DNA from: Microbacterium sp. W4I20
GTDB taxonomy: Bacteria; Actinomycetota; Actinomycetes; Actinomycetales; Microbacteriaceae
Reading direction: 5' to 3'
DNA: 64,000 bases
NCBI RefSeq assembly: GCF_030816505.1
Contig: NZ_JAUSYB010000001.1
Span: 3,224,001 to 3,288,000, forward strand
Part shown: positions 16,753-25,406 of the stretch, piece after piece
How positions within the stretch are numbered: position 1 is the first letter of the stretch
Layout: the number at the start of each line of letters is the position of its first letter
Notes under the pieces: model-generated
The model's database searches: none
Told to the model about the DNA's origin: nothing
Seen by the model: only the letters and a program-made list of their open reading frames with translations
Translations under genes and position numbers: made by a program

Positions 16753-17784
16753 TCAGCGACGGGCGCCCGGGAACCCGGTCGACTCGCGGCGCACGATGCG
16801 GAAGTCGGGCGTGATCGTGCGCGGCGGGCGCCGGGTGTCCTTCTCCTCGATGCGTTCGATGAGGAGGTCGACGGCCGCTGCGGCGATCTGCTCGCGGCCG
16901 ACATCGACGCTCGAGAGCGAGGGGACGGAGAAGTGCGCCTCGTCGGTGTTGTCGAAGCCGACGACGCCGACGTCCTCCGGCACGCGCATGCCGGCCTCGC
17001 CGAGTGCACGGAGAGCACCGAGCCCCATCGTGTCGTTGAGCGCGAAGACGGCGTCGAACTCGACCTTCTCGTCGATCAGCGCACGTGTCGTCTCGGCCCC
17101 GGCCGCATGATTCCAGTGGATGCTGGGGCGGATCAGCGCGGGGTCGACGGGGATGTCCGCCTGGTCGAGAGCCTGCAGGTAGCCGTCGAGGCGCAGGCTG
17201 GCCGAGCTGACCTCGGCGCCGCGGTGCTCCTCGGCGCCGATGATCGCGATGCGCCGGCGCCCGGTGTCGATGAGGTGTTCGACGGCCGCCTTCGCGGAGG
17301 AGGTGTTGTGCATCGCGACGTGGTCGGTGGGGCCGTTGAAGATGCGCTCGCCGAGGAGCACGATCGGGAAGTCGGTGTCGAGTGCTCCCGCATCGCTCTG
17401 CCCGAGCGCGGAGGGGCTGAAGACCAGGCCGTCGGTGAGGCGGAGCCGTCCGCCGGTCACGGCCTGCAGCTCGCGCGTGCGCTCGCCGCTGGTCTGCTCG
17501 ACCACGACGCCGAGTCCGCGCAGGTCCGCGGCGCGGATGACCGCGTCGGCGAGCTCGGCGAAGTAGTTCTCGCGCAGCGCCGGAACCGCGAGCCCGATGA
17601 CCCCGGTGCGCCCGGAGCGGAGGCCGCGCGCGGAGAGGTTGGGCCGGTAGTCGAGCTCGTCGATCGCGGCCTGCACCCGCTCCCTGGTGTCGGGGCGCAC
17701 GTGCGGGAAGTCGTTGATGACGTTCGACACGGTCTTGATCGACACGCCTGCGAGGCGCGCGACGTCGTGCATCGTCGAACCCAT
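16753..17784 (-). CDS. LacI-family regulator 1, likely reader of TTTACAACGTTGTAAA
   Basis: 343 residues from ATG at 17784. The helix-turn-helix MHDVARLAGVSIKTVSNVIND is followed by the hinge YRPNLSARGLRSG and a periplasmic-binding-like sugar domain (VIGLAVPALRENYF, VFALNDTMGLGALRALGE, VGVVGFDNTDEA). It is the only LacI gene inside the stretch that holds the shared operator (three promoters from 12.6 to 23 kb), so it is the best candidate repressor. No such site is seen before its own start. The stop abuts that of the DUF916-like gene (convergent). Confidence 0.9.
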   Translation of the reverse strand: MGSTMHDVARLAGVSIKTVSNVINDFPHVRPDTRERVQAAIDELDYRPNLSARGLRSGRTGVIGLAVPALRENYFAELADAVIRAADLRGLGVVVEQTSGERTRELQAVTGGRLRLTDGLVFSPSALGQSDAGALDTDFPIVLLGERIFNGPTDHVAMHNTSSAKAAVEHLIDTGRRRIAIIGAEEHRGAEVSSASLRLDGYLQALDQADIPVDPALIRPSIHWNHAAGAETTRALIDEKVEFDAVFALNDTMGLGALRALGEAGMRVPEDVGVVGFDNTDEAHFSVPSLSSVDVGREQIAAAAVDLLIERIEEKDTRRPPRTITPDFRIVRRESTGFPGARR

Positions 17785-17904
17785 CGCGCCCACCCATCGC
17801 CGAGTACCGCCTCTGCGGCACGTTCTCCATACTCTATTCGCAGCATCCGCCGTCGCCGTTCCCCGCCAGCGGGTGTCGCACGGGGTGCCGCGTAGGATGG
17901 CGCA

Positions 17905-18606
17905 ATGCCGATCGACCCCCGCCGCCCCGTCCGTCCGGAGCGGATCAGTCCGCGGCTGGTCGTCGACGACGTGCACGATCAGTTGCTGCGACTCATCATC
18001 GACGGGCATATGGAGGCGGAGTCCCCGCTGAGCATCGACGCCCTCGCCCGTGAGTTCGGGGTGTCGAGCAGTCCGGTCCGCGAGGCTCTCGCGCGGCTCG
18101 AATCGACCGGGCTCGTGCAGCGGCTGGCGCTGCGCGGGTACCGCGTCGCCCCCGCGCTGGACGCCGAGGAGCTGGCCGATCTGCTCGCCGCGCGTCTGCT
18201 GCTCGAACCCGCTGTGGCGGCGGAGGCGGCTCTCAGCGTCGAGCGGGACGCCCTCGCGCGTCAGCTCGAGACCAGCGTCGATGCGCTCGAGGCCGCCCCG
18301 CAGGGCGAGCAGTTCGAGTCGTTCCGCGCGTACTACGAGGCTGACCGGGAGTTCCACCGGGCGATCGTGGCCGGCACGGGCAACCGCTTCCTGGTGCACG
18401 CCTACGATGCGCTCGGCAGTCACGTGCAGCGGTTCCGGCTGTTCTCCGGGCGGGGAGTGACGGATGCCGCCGAGACGGTGGCCGAGCACCGGGCGATCGC
18501 GCAGGCCATCGCCGACGGAGATGCCCCTGCCGCCGAAGAGGCGATGCGGCGGCACCTCGAGGGCGTGCGCAGTCGGGCGATCAGCGAGGTCTCGGCCTCT
18601 CTGTAG
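17905..18606 (+). CDS. GntR-family regulator with FCD domain
   Basis: 233 residues. The winged helix appears as SIDALAREFGVSSSPVREALARLESTGLV (about residues 43-71); the FCD domain carries LLAARLLLEPAVAAEAAL, a D-x3-H motif in EADREFHRAIVAGTGN and a second His in AEHRAIAQAI. FCD proteins bind carboxylates, often sugar acids, through a metal. It lies 102 bp before the operon at 18709 and probably controls it together with LacI 1. The short gap has GGAAAA and TTTTCC arms that could be its site. Confidence 0.87.
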   Translation: MPIDPRRPVRPERISPRLVVDDVHDQLLRLIIDGHMEAESPLSIDALAREFGVSSSPVREALARLESTGLVQRLALRGYRVAPALDAEELADLLAARLLLEPAVAAEAALSVERDALARQLETSVDALEAAPQGEQFESFRAYYEADREFHRAIVAGTGNRFLVHAYDALGSHVQRFRLFSGRGVTDAAETVAEHRAIAQAIADGDAPAAEEAMRRHLEGVRSRAISEVSASL

Positions 18607-18636
18607 ACCCTGCGCTCGCGCTCTCGTCATGGTTTT

Positions 18637-18659
18637 CGGAAAATTTACAACGTTTTCCT
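18637..18659. promoter_or_regulatory. Composite operator region before the TIM-barrel/kinase operon
   Basis: TTTACAACGTTTTCCT (18644-18659) keeps the left half of the TTTACAACGTTGTAAA operator. Overlapping it, GGAAAA (18638-18643) and TTTTCC (18653-18658) form a separate inverted repeat. This fits dual control by LacI 1 and the adjacent GntR regulator. Confidence 0.45.
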
Positions 18660-18708
18660 CTTTATCCGGTATCGTGCATGATGCCGGATTCAAAGGAGTT
18701 GATGGACG

Positions 18709-19689
18709 ATGGCGCTCACCGCCGAGAACTGGCCGATCGCCGCCGCGATGCTGCCCTTCACCACCCGCCTGCCGCTCGAGGCGAGGGAGGAATCGCTGCG
18801 CGCGGAGTGGCTGCAGGCCCTGCACCAGGTCGCCGACGCCGACTTCCGCCACGTCGATCTGACCGACTCCTGGATCGCCTACGGCGACCTGGATCCGCAG
18901 CGACGAGCGCTGCTCCTCGAGGTGCTCGACGAGGCGGGGCTCGAGGCCGCGTCCCTTTCCGCGATCCGCAAGAGCGTGATCGACGCCGCCGACGGAGACG
19001 CGAACCTGGCCTACAGCCACCGCACCCTCGACGTCGCGGCCGAGCTCGGCATCGGCGTGGTGTCGGTGGGGCTGCACCAGCCGCTGACTCCCGAGCAGCG
19101 GGAACAGCTCTGGTTCTGGACCGTCGAGGGCCATCGCGACCGGATCGACGACACCGACGGCTGGAACCTGGCTGTGCGTCGGTTCCGCGAGCTCGGGCAG
19201 CACGCCGCCGACCTCGGCATCCTGCTCTCCCTCGAGATGTACGAGCACACGTTCCTCGGCACCGGCGCCTCGGCGGTGCGACTCGTCGAGGAGATCGGGA
19301 TGGACACGGTCGGCCTCAATCCCGACATCGGCAACCTCATCCGGCTGCACGAGCCCGTCGAGGACTGGCGGGATCTACTCGCGCAGACTCTCCCGTACGC
19401 CAACTTCTGGCACGTGAAGAACTACACGCGGGATGAGGATCCGGCATCCGGCGTCGTGACGACCGCTCCCGCCTACCTCGAGAGCGGCCTCATCGACTAC
19501 CGCACGGCGATCCGCATGGCGATCGACCACGGCTTCCAGGGCGTCATCTGCACCGAGCACTACGGCGGGGACGGACTGAGCATGAGCGCCGCGAACCGCG
19601 ACTATCTGCGCGGGCGCGTCCTGCCCCGCCGCGACTACGCCCTGGGCGAGAGCCGTGTGATCCAGCACGTCGAGAGGATCCCGTCATGA
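18709..19689 (+). CDS. Xylose-isomerase-like TIM-barrel enzyme (sugar isomerase/epimerase or oxo-acid decarboxylase)
   Basis: 326 residues of the AP-endonuclease-2/xylose-isomerase-like barrel. Likely metal ligands are the Glu of LSLEMYEHTF, the Asp of VGLNPDIGN, His in FWHVKNY and Glu in ICTEHYGGDG. It starts a four-gene operon in which every junction is an ATGA overlap, with a DhaKL-type kinase, RpiB-type isomerase and hydroxyacid dehydrogenase. Known pathways with this set make erythrulose phosphates, and a barrel of this class (OiaC) decarboxylates 3-oxo-isoapionate to L-erythrulose. That role or a simple sugar isomerase role fits. The fold is certain, the reaction is not. Confidence 0.75.
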   Translation: MALTAENWPIAAAMLPFTTRLPLEAREESLRAEWLQALHQVADADFRHVDLTDSWIAYGDLDPQRRALLLEVLDEAGLEAASLSAIRKSVIDAADGDANLAYSHRTLDVAAELGIGVVSVGLHQPLTPEQREQLWFWTVEGHRDRIDDTDGWNLAVRRFRELGQHAADLGILLSLEMYEHTFLGTGASAVRLVEEIGMDTVGLNPDIGNLIRLHEPVEDWRDLLAQTLPYANFWHVKNYTRDEDPASGVVTTAPAYLESGLIDYRTAIRMAIDHGFQGVICTEHYGGDGLSMSAANRDYLRGRVLPRRDYALGESRVIQHVERIPS

Positions 19690-21467
19690 CCCGCATGATC
19701 GCCGAGCCGCAGACCTTCGTCGCAGACGCACTGGACGGCCTCGTCCTCGCCCATCCGCACGAGCTGCGTCGGCTCGGCGGCGGCGTGGTGCGCGCCACCC
19801 CGCTCGCACCCGGTCGCGTCGCGGTCGTGGTGGGCGGCGGCTCCGGGCACTACCCGGCCTTCGCCGGAGTCGTCGGGGTCGGCATGGCCGCCGGAGCGGT
19901 CTGCGGCAACATCTTCTCGTCGCCCTCGGCGGGACAGGCGGTCGAGGTCGCCCGAGCCGCGGATGCCGGGGGAGGGGTGCTGTTCAGCTTCGGCAACTAC
20001 GCCGGCGACGTCATCCACTTCGGCGAAGCGGAGCGCCGTTTACGCGAAGAGGGCAGGGACGTGCGCACCGTGCTGGTCACGGACGACATCGCCAGCGCTC
20101 CCGTGACGGATGCCGCGTCGCGTCGCGGCATCGCCGGAGACCTGTGCGTGTTCCGGATCGCCGGGGCGGCCGCCGAGCGCGGCGACGACCTCGACGCCGT
20201 CGAGCGATTGGCGCGCCACGCGAACGACCGCACCCGCACGATCGGCGTCGCGTTCTCCGGCTGCACGCTCCCCGGCGCATCGTCCCCGCTGTTCGATGTG
20301 CCGGAGGGGATGATGTCGATCGGCCTCGGCATCCACGGCGAACCCGGCATCCGCGACGTCCCCCTGCAGAACGCGCGTGACCTCGCCGTCACGCTGCTCG
20401 AGCCGCTGCTCGACGAGCGTCCCAACGGAGCGGCGCCGCGCGTCTCGCTGATCGTCAACGGGCTCGGGACGGTGAAGTACGAGGAGCTCTTCGTGCTGTT
20501 CGGGCACCTGCACCGCGAACTCGAGGGCCACGGCATCGAGGTCACGAGTCCGCTCTGCGGCGAGCTGGTGACGAGCCTCGACATGGGCGGCGTCTCGGTA
20601 ACTCTGCTCTGGCTCGACGACGAGCTGGAGGAACTCTGGAACGGACCGGCCGCGGCCCCCGCCTTCCGGCGCGGAGCGATCGTCGACAGCGTGCCGGTGG
20701 CCGCGGCTCCGCGCGCGGACGCGATACAGGCGCCGGCATCCGAGGTGGCGCCTGCCGAGACACTGCCGGCCTCCGTTGAATCCCGACAGGCAGCCGGGCT
20801 GGCGCGCCGCCTGCTGAGCGTGGCGCGCACCCTGGTCGACGAGCAGGCCGAGCACCTCGGCGCGCTCGACGCGATCGCGGGAGACGGCGACCACGGCGTC
20901 GGTATGAGCCGAGGCCTCGAGGCAGCCGTCGCCGGCGCGTCGACCGTGACCGACGATGGCGGACTCACCGCCCTGCTGACCGCGGCGGGCGAGGCCTGGT
21001 CCGAGAAGGCCGGCGGAACCTCCGGGGCGCTCTGGGGTGCGGCACTCGCCGCCTTCGGCCGTGCGGCGGATGCCGAGGGATCAGCGGGCGGCACCGCCGT
21101 CGTCGCCGCGGTCCAGGCCGCGCGCGCACGCATCGAACAGCTGGGCGGAGCTGCGGCCGGCGACAAGACCATGCTCGACGCCCTGCTGCCGTTCGAGGCG
21201 GCACTGTCCGCCGCGCTCGCCGACGGCCGCGACCTCGACGACGCGCTCGCGCGAGCAGCGGCCGAGGCCACGGAGAGTGCCGAGGCGACCGCCGCGCTCC
21301 GGCCCCGGAAGGGACGGGCCCGCCCGCTCGCCGAGCGCAGCATCGGGCACCCCGACCCCGGAGCGGTGTCGTTCGCGATGATCGTGACCGCGCTGGCGGA
21401 CAGCATCGGCGCGGAACGCGCAGGAGAAGCACCAGCAGAAGCATCGGACGAAGGGCAGCACTCATGA
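19686..21467 (+). CDS. Dihydroxyacetone kinase-family DhaK-DhaL fusion, probable erythrulose kinase
   Basis: 593 residues. The DhaK part (about 1-330) has the substrate loop GGGSGHYPAFAG and the covalent substrate His217 in GLGIHGEPG. An Ala/Pro-rich linker (about 340-370) leads to the DhaL ATP-binding domain with DAIAGDGDHGVGM and GGTSGALWG. Fused DhaKL proteins use ATP to phosphorylate dihydroxyacetone or C4 ketoses. Because an RpiB-type isomerase follows with a 4-bp overlap, a tetrulose such as erythrulose is the likely substrate rather than glycerol-derived dihydroxyacetone. Confidence 0.85.
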   Translation: MTRMIAEPQTFVADALDGLVLAHPHELRRLGGGVVRATPLAPGRVAVVVGGGSGHYPAFAGVVGVGMAAGAVCGNIFSSPSAGQAVEVARAADAGGGVLFSFGNYAGDVIHFGEAERRLREEGRDVRTVLVTDDIASAPVTDAASRRGIAGDLCVFRIAGAAAERGDDLDAVERLARHANDRTRTIGVAFSGCTLPGASSPLFDVPEGMMSIGLGIHGEPGIRDVPLQNARDLAVTLLEPLLDERPNGAAPRVSLIVNGLGTVKYEELFVLFGHLHRELEGHGIEVTSPLCGELVTSLDMGGVSVTLLWLDDELEELWNGPAAAPAFRRGAIVDSVPVAAAPRADAIQAPASEVAPAETLPASVESRQAAGLARRLLSVARTLVDEQAEHLGALDAIAGDGDHGVGMSRGLEAAVAGASTVTDDGGLTALLTAAGEAWSEKAGGTSGALWGAALAAFGRAADAEGSAGGTAVVAAVQAARARIEQLGGAAAGDKTMLDALLPFEAALSAALADGRDLDDALARAAAEATESAEATAALRPRKGRARPLAERSIGHPDPGAVSFAMIVTALADSIGAERAGEAPAEASDEGQHS

Positions 21468-21931
21468 CCGGATGGCGGATCGTGATCGGCGCGGATGATG
21501 CCGGATACGAGTACAAGGAGCTGCTCAGGGCGCTGTTGGAGGACGACCCCCGGGTCGCGGGCGTCGTCGACGTCGGTGTGGATGCCGACGGGCACACCCC
21601 GTATCCCCAGGTCGCCTCGGAGGCGGCACGACTGGTCGCCGACGGGGAGGCGGATCGCGGGCTGCTGGTGTGCGGCACGGGACTCGGTATGGCGATCGCC
21701 GCGAACAAGGTGCGGGGCGTCAGGGCGGTCACCGCGCATGACTCCTACTCGGTCGCCCGATCCGTGCTCAGCAACGACGCGCAGATCCTCGCGCTGGGAG
21801 CCAGGGTCATCGGCCCCGAGCTCGCCAAGACCCTGGTCGACGGCTGGCTCGGCCTGCAGTTCGACCCGCAGTCGCCGTCATCCGCCAAGGTGGATCTGAT
21901 CGGTGAGATCGAGAAGGAGGAGTCGGCATGA
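21464..21931 (+). CDS. RpiB/LacAB-family sugar phosphate isomerase, probable erythrulose-4-phosphate isomerase
   Basis: 155 residues. RpiB signatures: IGADDAGYEYKELL, the phosphate/active-site loop GLLVCGTGLGMAIAANKV with catalytic Cys70, and RAVTAHDSYSVARSVLSNDAQIL. In erythritol and threitol pathways a close relative (EryI/DerI) converts D-erythrulose 4-phosphate to erythrose 4-phosphate, which enters the pentose phosphate pathway. Its place between the kinase and dehydrogenase genes supports this over a housekeeping ribose isomerase. Confidence 0.82.
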   Translation: MTGWRIVIGADDAGYEYKELLRALLEDDPRVAGVVDVGVDADGHTPYPQVASEAARLVADGEADRGLLVCGTGLGMAIAANKVRGVRAVTAHDSYSVARSVLSNDAQILALGARVIGPELAKTLVDGWLGLQFDPQSPSSAKVDLIGEIEKEESA

Positions 21932-22881
21932 CCGAACGAGTCGCAGTGGTCGGATCCGGGTACATGGGTGGCGGGATCGCGCAGGTGATCGCGCTCTCCG
22001 GGCGGCAGGTCGCGCTCGCCGACGTCTCCGCCGAGCAGGCGGTGCTGAGCCGCGACCGCATCGTGCGGGAGGCCGCCGACTTCGAGTCGCGCTCGCTGTT
22101 CCCGACCGGCGCGGCCGAACGCATCGCCGCGGGTGTCACCGCCGCCGCGTCGATCGAGGAGGCCGTGGCCGACGCCGACGTCGTCGAGGAGGCCGTCCCG
22201 GAGATCCTCGCCGTCAAGCACGAGACGCTCCGGCGCATCAGCACGGCAGCCCCCGCGGAGGCCGTGATCGGCAGCAACACCTCGACGATCTCGATCGCGG
22301 TGCTCGCCGAGGCCGTGGACCGGCCGGAGCGGTTCCTCGGGGTGCACTTCAGCAACCCGGCGACGTTCATCCCCGGCGTCGAGGTCATCCCGCACGCGGG
22401 CACGGCGCCCGCCGCGGTCGCACGGGTGACCGCGCTGCTGGCCGAGTGCGGCAAGGCCGGCGTCGAGGTGCCCGATGTCACGGGCTTCGTCCTCAACCGC
22501 CTGCAGTACGCGCTGTTCACCGAGGCTGCGCGCCTCGTCGACGAGGGCGTCGCCACCGCCGAGGCCGTGGACACGATCGCCCGGACGACCTTCGGGTTCC
22601 GGCTGCCGTTCTTCGGGCCTTTCGCGATCGCCGACATCGCCGGGCTCGACGTGTACGAGTTCTGCTACGGATCCCTGGGCGCGGCGTACCCCGACCGCTT
22701 CGCCGAGCCGGCGGCGCTTCGCGAGCGCGTCGCCCGAGGGGAGCTCGGCGTGAAGTCGGGCAGCGGGTTCCTCGCCACCTCGCCCGAGCGCATCGCCGAG
22801 CTCGTGGCCTACCGCGACCGCGCGTACGTCGCCATGTCGCGACTGCTCGACGAGCTCGGCCCCGCGCCCGTCAGCTACTGA
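21928..22881 (+). CDS. 3-hydroxyacyl-CoA-dehydrogenase-like NAD-dependent hydroxyacid dehydrogenase
   Basis: 317 residues. N-terminal Rossmann fold GSGYMGGGIAQVIALSG, catalytic His region FLGVHFSNPATFIPGVEV, and C-terminal helical domain DVTGFVLNRLQYALFTEAARLVDEG (split in the family HMM). The family includes hydroxybutyryl-CoA dehydrogenases but also L-gulonate 3-dehydrogenase, which makes a 3-oxo sugar acid that then decarboxylates. In this operon, oxidising a C5 sugar acid so that the barrel enzyme can decarboxylate it to a tetrulose is the attractive reading. Last gene of the operon. Confidence 0.78.
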   Translation: MTERVAVVGSGYMGGGIAQVIALSGRQVALADVSAEQAVLSRDRIVREAADFESRSLFPTGAAERIAAGVTAAASIEEAVADADVVEEAVPEILAVKHETLRRISTAAPAEAVIGSNTSTISIAVLAEAVDRPERFLGVHFSNPATFIPGVEVIPHAGTAPAAVARVTALLAECGKAGVEVPDVTGFVLNRLQYALFTEAARLVDEGVATAEAVDTIARTTFGFRLPFFGPFAIADIAGLDVYEFCYGSLGAAYPDRFAEPAALRERVARGELGVKSGSGFLATSPERIAELVAYRDRAYVAMSRLLDELGPAPVSY

Positions 22882-22908
22882 AACCCCAGCATCCGCAAGG
22901 GTCCACTC

Positions 22909-22939
22909 TTGACAGTCCCGGCACCCCTTGCGCTAAAAT
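22909..22939 (+). promoter_or_regulatory. Promoter of the CUT1 importer operon
   Basis: TTGACA (22909-22914) and TAAAAT (22934-22939), spacer 19. The operators at 22938-22967 cover the -10 box and the predicted start. Confidence 0.45.
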
Positions 22940-22967
22940 TACAACGTTAGAAATACAACGTTGTAAA
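22938..22967. promoter_or_regulatory. Tandem LacI-type operators before the CUT1 importer
   Basis: Two overlapping sites 14 bp apart: ATTACAACGTTAGAAA (22938-22953) and AATACAACGTTGTAAA (22952-22967). The second is the best match in the window to TTTACAACGTTGTAAA. Confidence 0.72.
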
Positions 22968-23037
22968 CCCGACCTCCCGCGTCAGGACGACCGGGTGGAG
23001 CACTGACAATGATGTCCAGCATCCGAAGGGAAACACA

Positions 23038-24393
23038 GTGAAGACGAAGCCAGTTCTCGCTGCGGCACTCACTCTCGTCCTCGCGGGCGCACTCGTATCG
23101 TGCGCCGGCGACGGCGGTACGAACGAGGGCGGCAACAGCGAAGCGACCAACTGCACGAACAAGATCCAGAAGGACGACCTCCCCGTCGTCACCATGTGGG
23201 CCTGGTACCCGAACATGGAGCTCGTGGTCGACAACTTCAACGAGCAGAACGACGAGGTCCAGGTCTGCTGGACCAATGCAGGCCAGGGCGGTGACGAGTA
23301 CGACAAGTTCCAGACCGCCATCACGGCGGGCACAGGCGCACCCGATGTCATCATGATCGAGGCCGATCGCATCCCGACCTTCCAGGTGCAGGAGGCGATC
23401 GTCGACATCTCGGCCTTCGGATTCGAAGACGTCAAGGACGACTACAGCGAGGGCGCCTGGAAGGATGTCTCGGTCGGTGAGGGCGTGTACGGCGTGCCGG
23501 TCGACGGCGGCCCCATGGGCATGATCTACCGCAAGGACATCTTCGAGACCTACGGCATCACGCCGCCGACCACCTGGGCCGAGTACGAGGCAGCGGCGCA
23601 GAAGGTCAAGGACGCCGGGGGCCCGCTCTTCGGCGACCTGGGCGCGAACACGCCCGCGGTGATGATGGCGCTGCAGTACCAGAACGGCGCGGAGCCCTTC
23701 ACCTACGACTCGGCCAACCCGGAATCGATCTCGATCGACCTGAACGACCCCGCGTCCAAGGAGGTCCTGGACTACTGGGCCGGCTTGGTCGAGAAGGGCC
23801 TCGTCGGCACGCAGGACCAGTTCACGCCCGAGTACATCTCCGGCGTGATCGGCGGGGACTACGCGACCTACATCTCGGCGGCATGGGCTCCCGGCTACCT
23901 GACCGGCGCCGGCGTCGGCGAGGGTGAGGATGCCGGAGTCTGGGCGACCGCCCCGCTGCCGCAGTGGGACGCCGCAGACCCGACCTTCGTGAACTGGGGC
24001 GGCTCCGCCTTCTCCGTCACGAGCCAGGCATCGAACCCCGAGCTCGCGGCCAAGGTCGCGTTCGGCGTATACGCCGACGACGCCTCGCTCACGGACGGAT
24101 GGCAGAACCAGGTCATCTTCCCGCTCAACCTCAAGGCGCTCAACTCTCCCGAGTTCGAGAACTACGAGGTGCCGTTCTTCGGCGGACAGATGGCGAACAA
24201 GGAGGTGTACGTCCCGGCGGCCAACGGCTACACGGGTATGACGTACACGCCCTTCGGCGCGTACTACTTCGACGCCTTCAACGAGCAGCTCGCGGCCATC
24301 AACGACGGATCCCTCTCCGGGTCCGAAGCCGCCGACGCGCTGCAGGACACCGTCGTGAAGTACGCGGAGGAGCAGGGCTTCACCGTCGAGTGA
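23038..24393 (+). CDS. CUT1-type sugar-binding lipoprotein of an ABC importer
   Basis: 451 residues, start GTG 23038 with GAAGGGA upstream. Lipoprotein signal peptide ending ALVSC (Cys about residue 21), then a family 1 extracellular solute-binding fold: VVTMWAWYPNMELVVDNFNEQ, AGTGAPDVIMIEADRIPTFQ and GVYGVPVDGGPMGMIYRKDIFETYGITPP (family patterns, read as separate pieces). It captures a sugar or oligosaccharide at the membrane surface. First gene of an operon with two permeases; a strong hairpin follows its stop, which would favour extra binding protein. Likely ligand: an arabinose- or pentose-containing glycoside, given the GH51 and GH5 genes. Confidence 0.9.
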   Translation: MKTKPVLAAALTLVLAGALVSCAGDGGTNEGGNSEATNCTNKIQKDDLPVVTMWAWYPNMELVVDNFNEQNDEVQVCWTNAGQGGDEYDKFQTAITAGTGAPDVIMIEADRIPTFQVQEAIVDISAFGFEDVKDDYSEGAWKDVSVGEGVYGVPVDGGPMGMIYRKDIFETYGITPPTTWAEYEAAAQKVKDAGGPLFGDLGANTPAVMMALQYQNGAEPFTYDSANPESISIDLNDPASKEVLDYWAGLVEKGLVGTQDQFTPEYISGVIGGDYATYISAAWAPGYLTGAGVGEGEDAGVWATAPLPQWDAADPTFVNWGGSAFSVTSQASNPELAAKVAFGVYADDASLTDGWQNQVIFPLNLKALNSPEFENYEVPFFGGQMANKEVYVPAANGYTGMTYTPFGAYYFDAFNEQLAAINDGSLSGSEAADALQDTVVKYAEEQGFTVE

Positions 24394-24400
24394 TCGAACG

Positions 24401-24434
24401 CGACGGGCCGTCCGCTCACCCGGACGGCCCGTCG
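24401..24434 (+). terminator. Attenuating hairpin between binding protein and permease genes
   Basis: CGACGGGCCGTCCG pairs perfectly over 14 bp with CGGACGGCCCGTCG around a six-base loop, starting 7 bases after the stop. Likely causes partial termination or protects the upstream mRNA. Confidence 0.65.
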
Positions 24435-24467
24435 TGGCCCCTTCCGCATCCCATCCCAGGAGTCTCC

Positions 24468-25406
24468 ATGACTGTCGACCTCGCCACCCGTCCGAAGGCG
24501 GCGACCCCCCGCGGCCCTCGACGACGAGGCGCCATCGCCCGCGGTCACGTCGGCTGGGCGTTCGTCGCCCCCTTCGCGATCGTGTTCTTCGCCCTGCTCG
24601 TCACGCCACTGCTCTACGCGCTCTACCTCAGCCTCTTCCAGAAGCGCCTGATCGGCGGGACATCGTTCGTCCTGTTCGACAACTACATCAAGGCCTTCAC
24701 CGACCCGAACTTCCTCGACGGCATCCAGTACGTCATCGTCTTCTCGGCCGTGCTGATCCCCCTGCAGATGGCGGTGTCGCTCTCGGTCGCCCTCATCCTC
24801 GACGCGGTCGTCACGCGCTTCGCCCGCTTCTCGCGGCTGATGATCTTCCTGCCGTATGCGATCCCCGCCGTGATCGGCGCGCTGATGTGGGGCTTCCTCT
24901 ACAGCAAGAGCTTCGGGCCGATCGCCGAGATCTTCGGCATGTTCGGCGCCGTCGGCCCCGACCTCCTGAGCCGCGACCTGGTGTTCTTCGGCCTGCTGAA
25001 CATCGTGACCTGGCAGTGGGCCGGCTACTACATGATCATCATCTACGCGGCGCTGCAGGGCATCGACCCGACGCTCTACGAGGCGGCCCGCATCGACGGT
25101 GCGACCGGCTGGCAGATCACGCTCCGCATCAAGATCCCGCTGATCGCCCCCGCGCTGCTGCTCATCCTGGTGTTCGCGCTGATAGGCACCCTGCAGTTCT
25201 TCAACGAGCCGCAGATCCTCCGATATCTGGCCTCCGGCGCGATCCCCTCCGACCTCACACCGAACATGTACGCCTATCAGCAGGCATTCGCGCTGGCGAA
25301 CTACAACTACGGATCGGCGATCTCGTTCGCCCTCGGCGCCGTGGTGTTCGTGTGCGTCTACCTCTTCATGTTCATCACCCGAAAGCGCGGGAGCTTCCTC
25401 TCATGA
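24468..25406 (+). CDS. CUT1 sugar ABC permease (MalF-like)
   Basis: 312 residues from ATG 24468 (AGGAG upstream), six predicted membrane spans starting at GWAFVAPFAIVFFALLVTPL. The EAA loop for docking an ATPase reads YEAARIDGATGWQITLRIKIPLI (split by position: EAARIDGA at about residues 205-212). No ATPase gene is in this operon, so it presumably uses a shared MsiK/MalK-type ATPase encoded elsewhere, as is common in actinobacteria. Its stop overlaps the next ATG. Confidence 0.9.
   Translation: MTVDLATRPKAATPRGPRRRGAIARGHVGWAFVAPFAIVFFALLVTPLLYALYLSLFQKRLIGGTSFVLFDNYIKAFTDPNFLDGIQYVIVFSAVLIPLQMAVSLSVALILDAVVTRFARFSRLMIFLPYAIPAVIGALMWGFLYSKSFGPIAEIFGMFGAVGPDLLSRDLVFFGLLNIVTWQWAGYYMIIIYAALQGIDPTLYEAARIDGATGWQITLRIKIPLIAPALLLILVFALIGTLQFFNEPQILRYLASGAIPSDLTPNMYAYQQAFALANYNYGSAISFALGAVVFVCVYLFMFITRKRGSFLS

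Noticed and set aside
17785..19350. Upstream extension of the LacI 1 frame to 865 codons
   Set aside because: The LacI helix-turn-helix begins at 17772-17784; the upstream part is antisense to the GntR and TIM-barrel genes.
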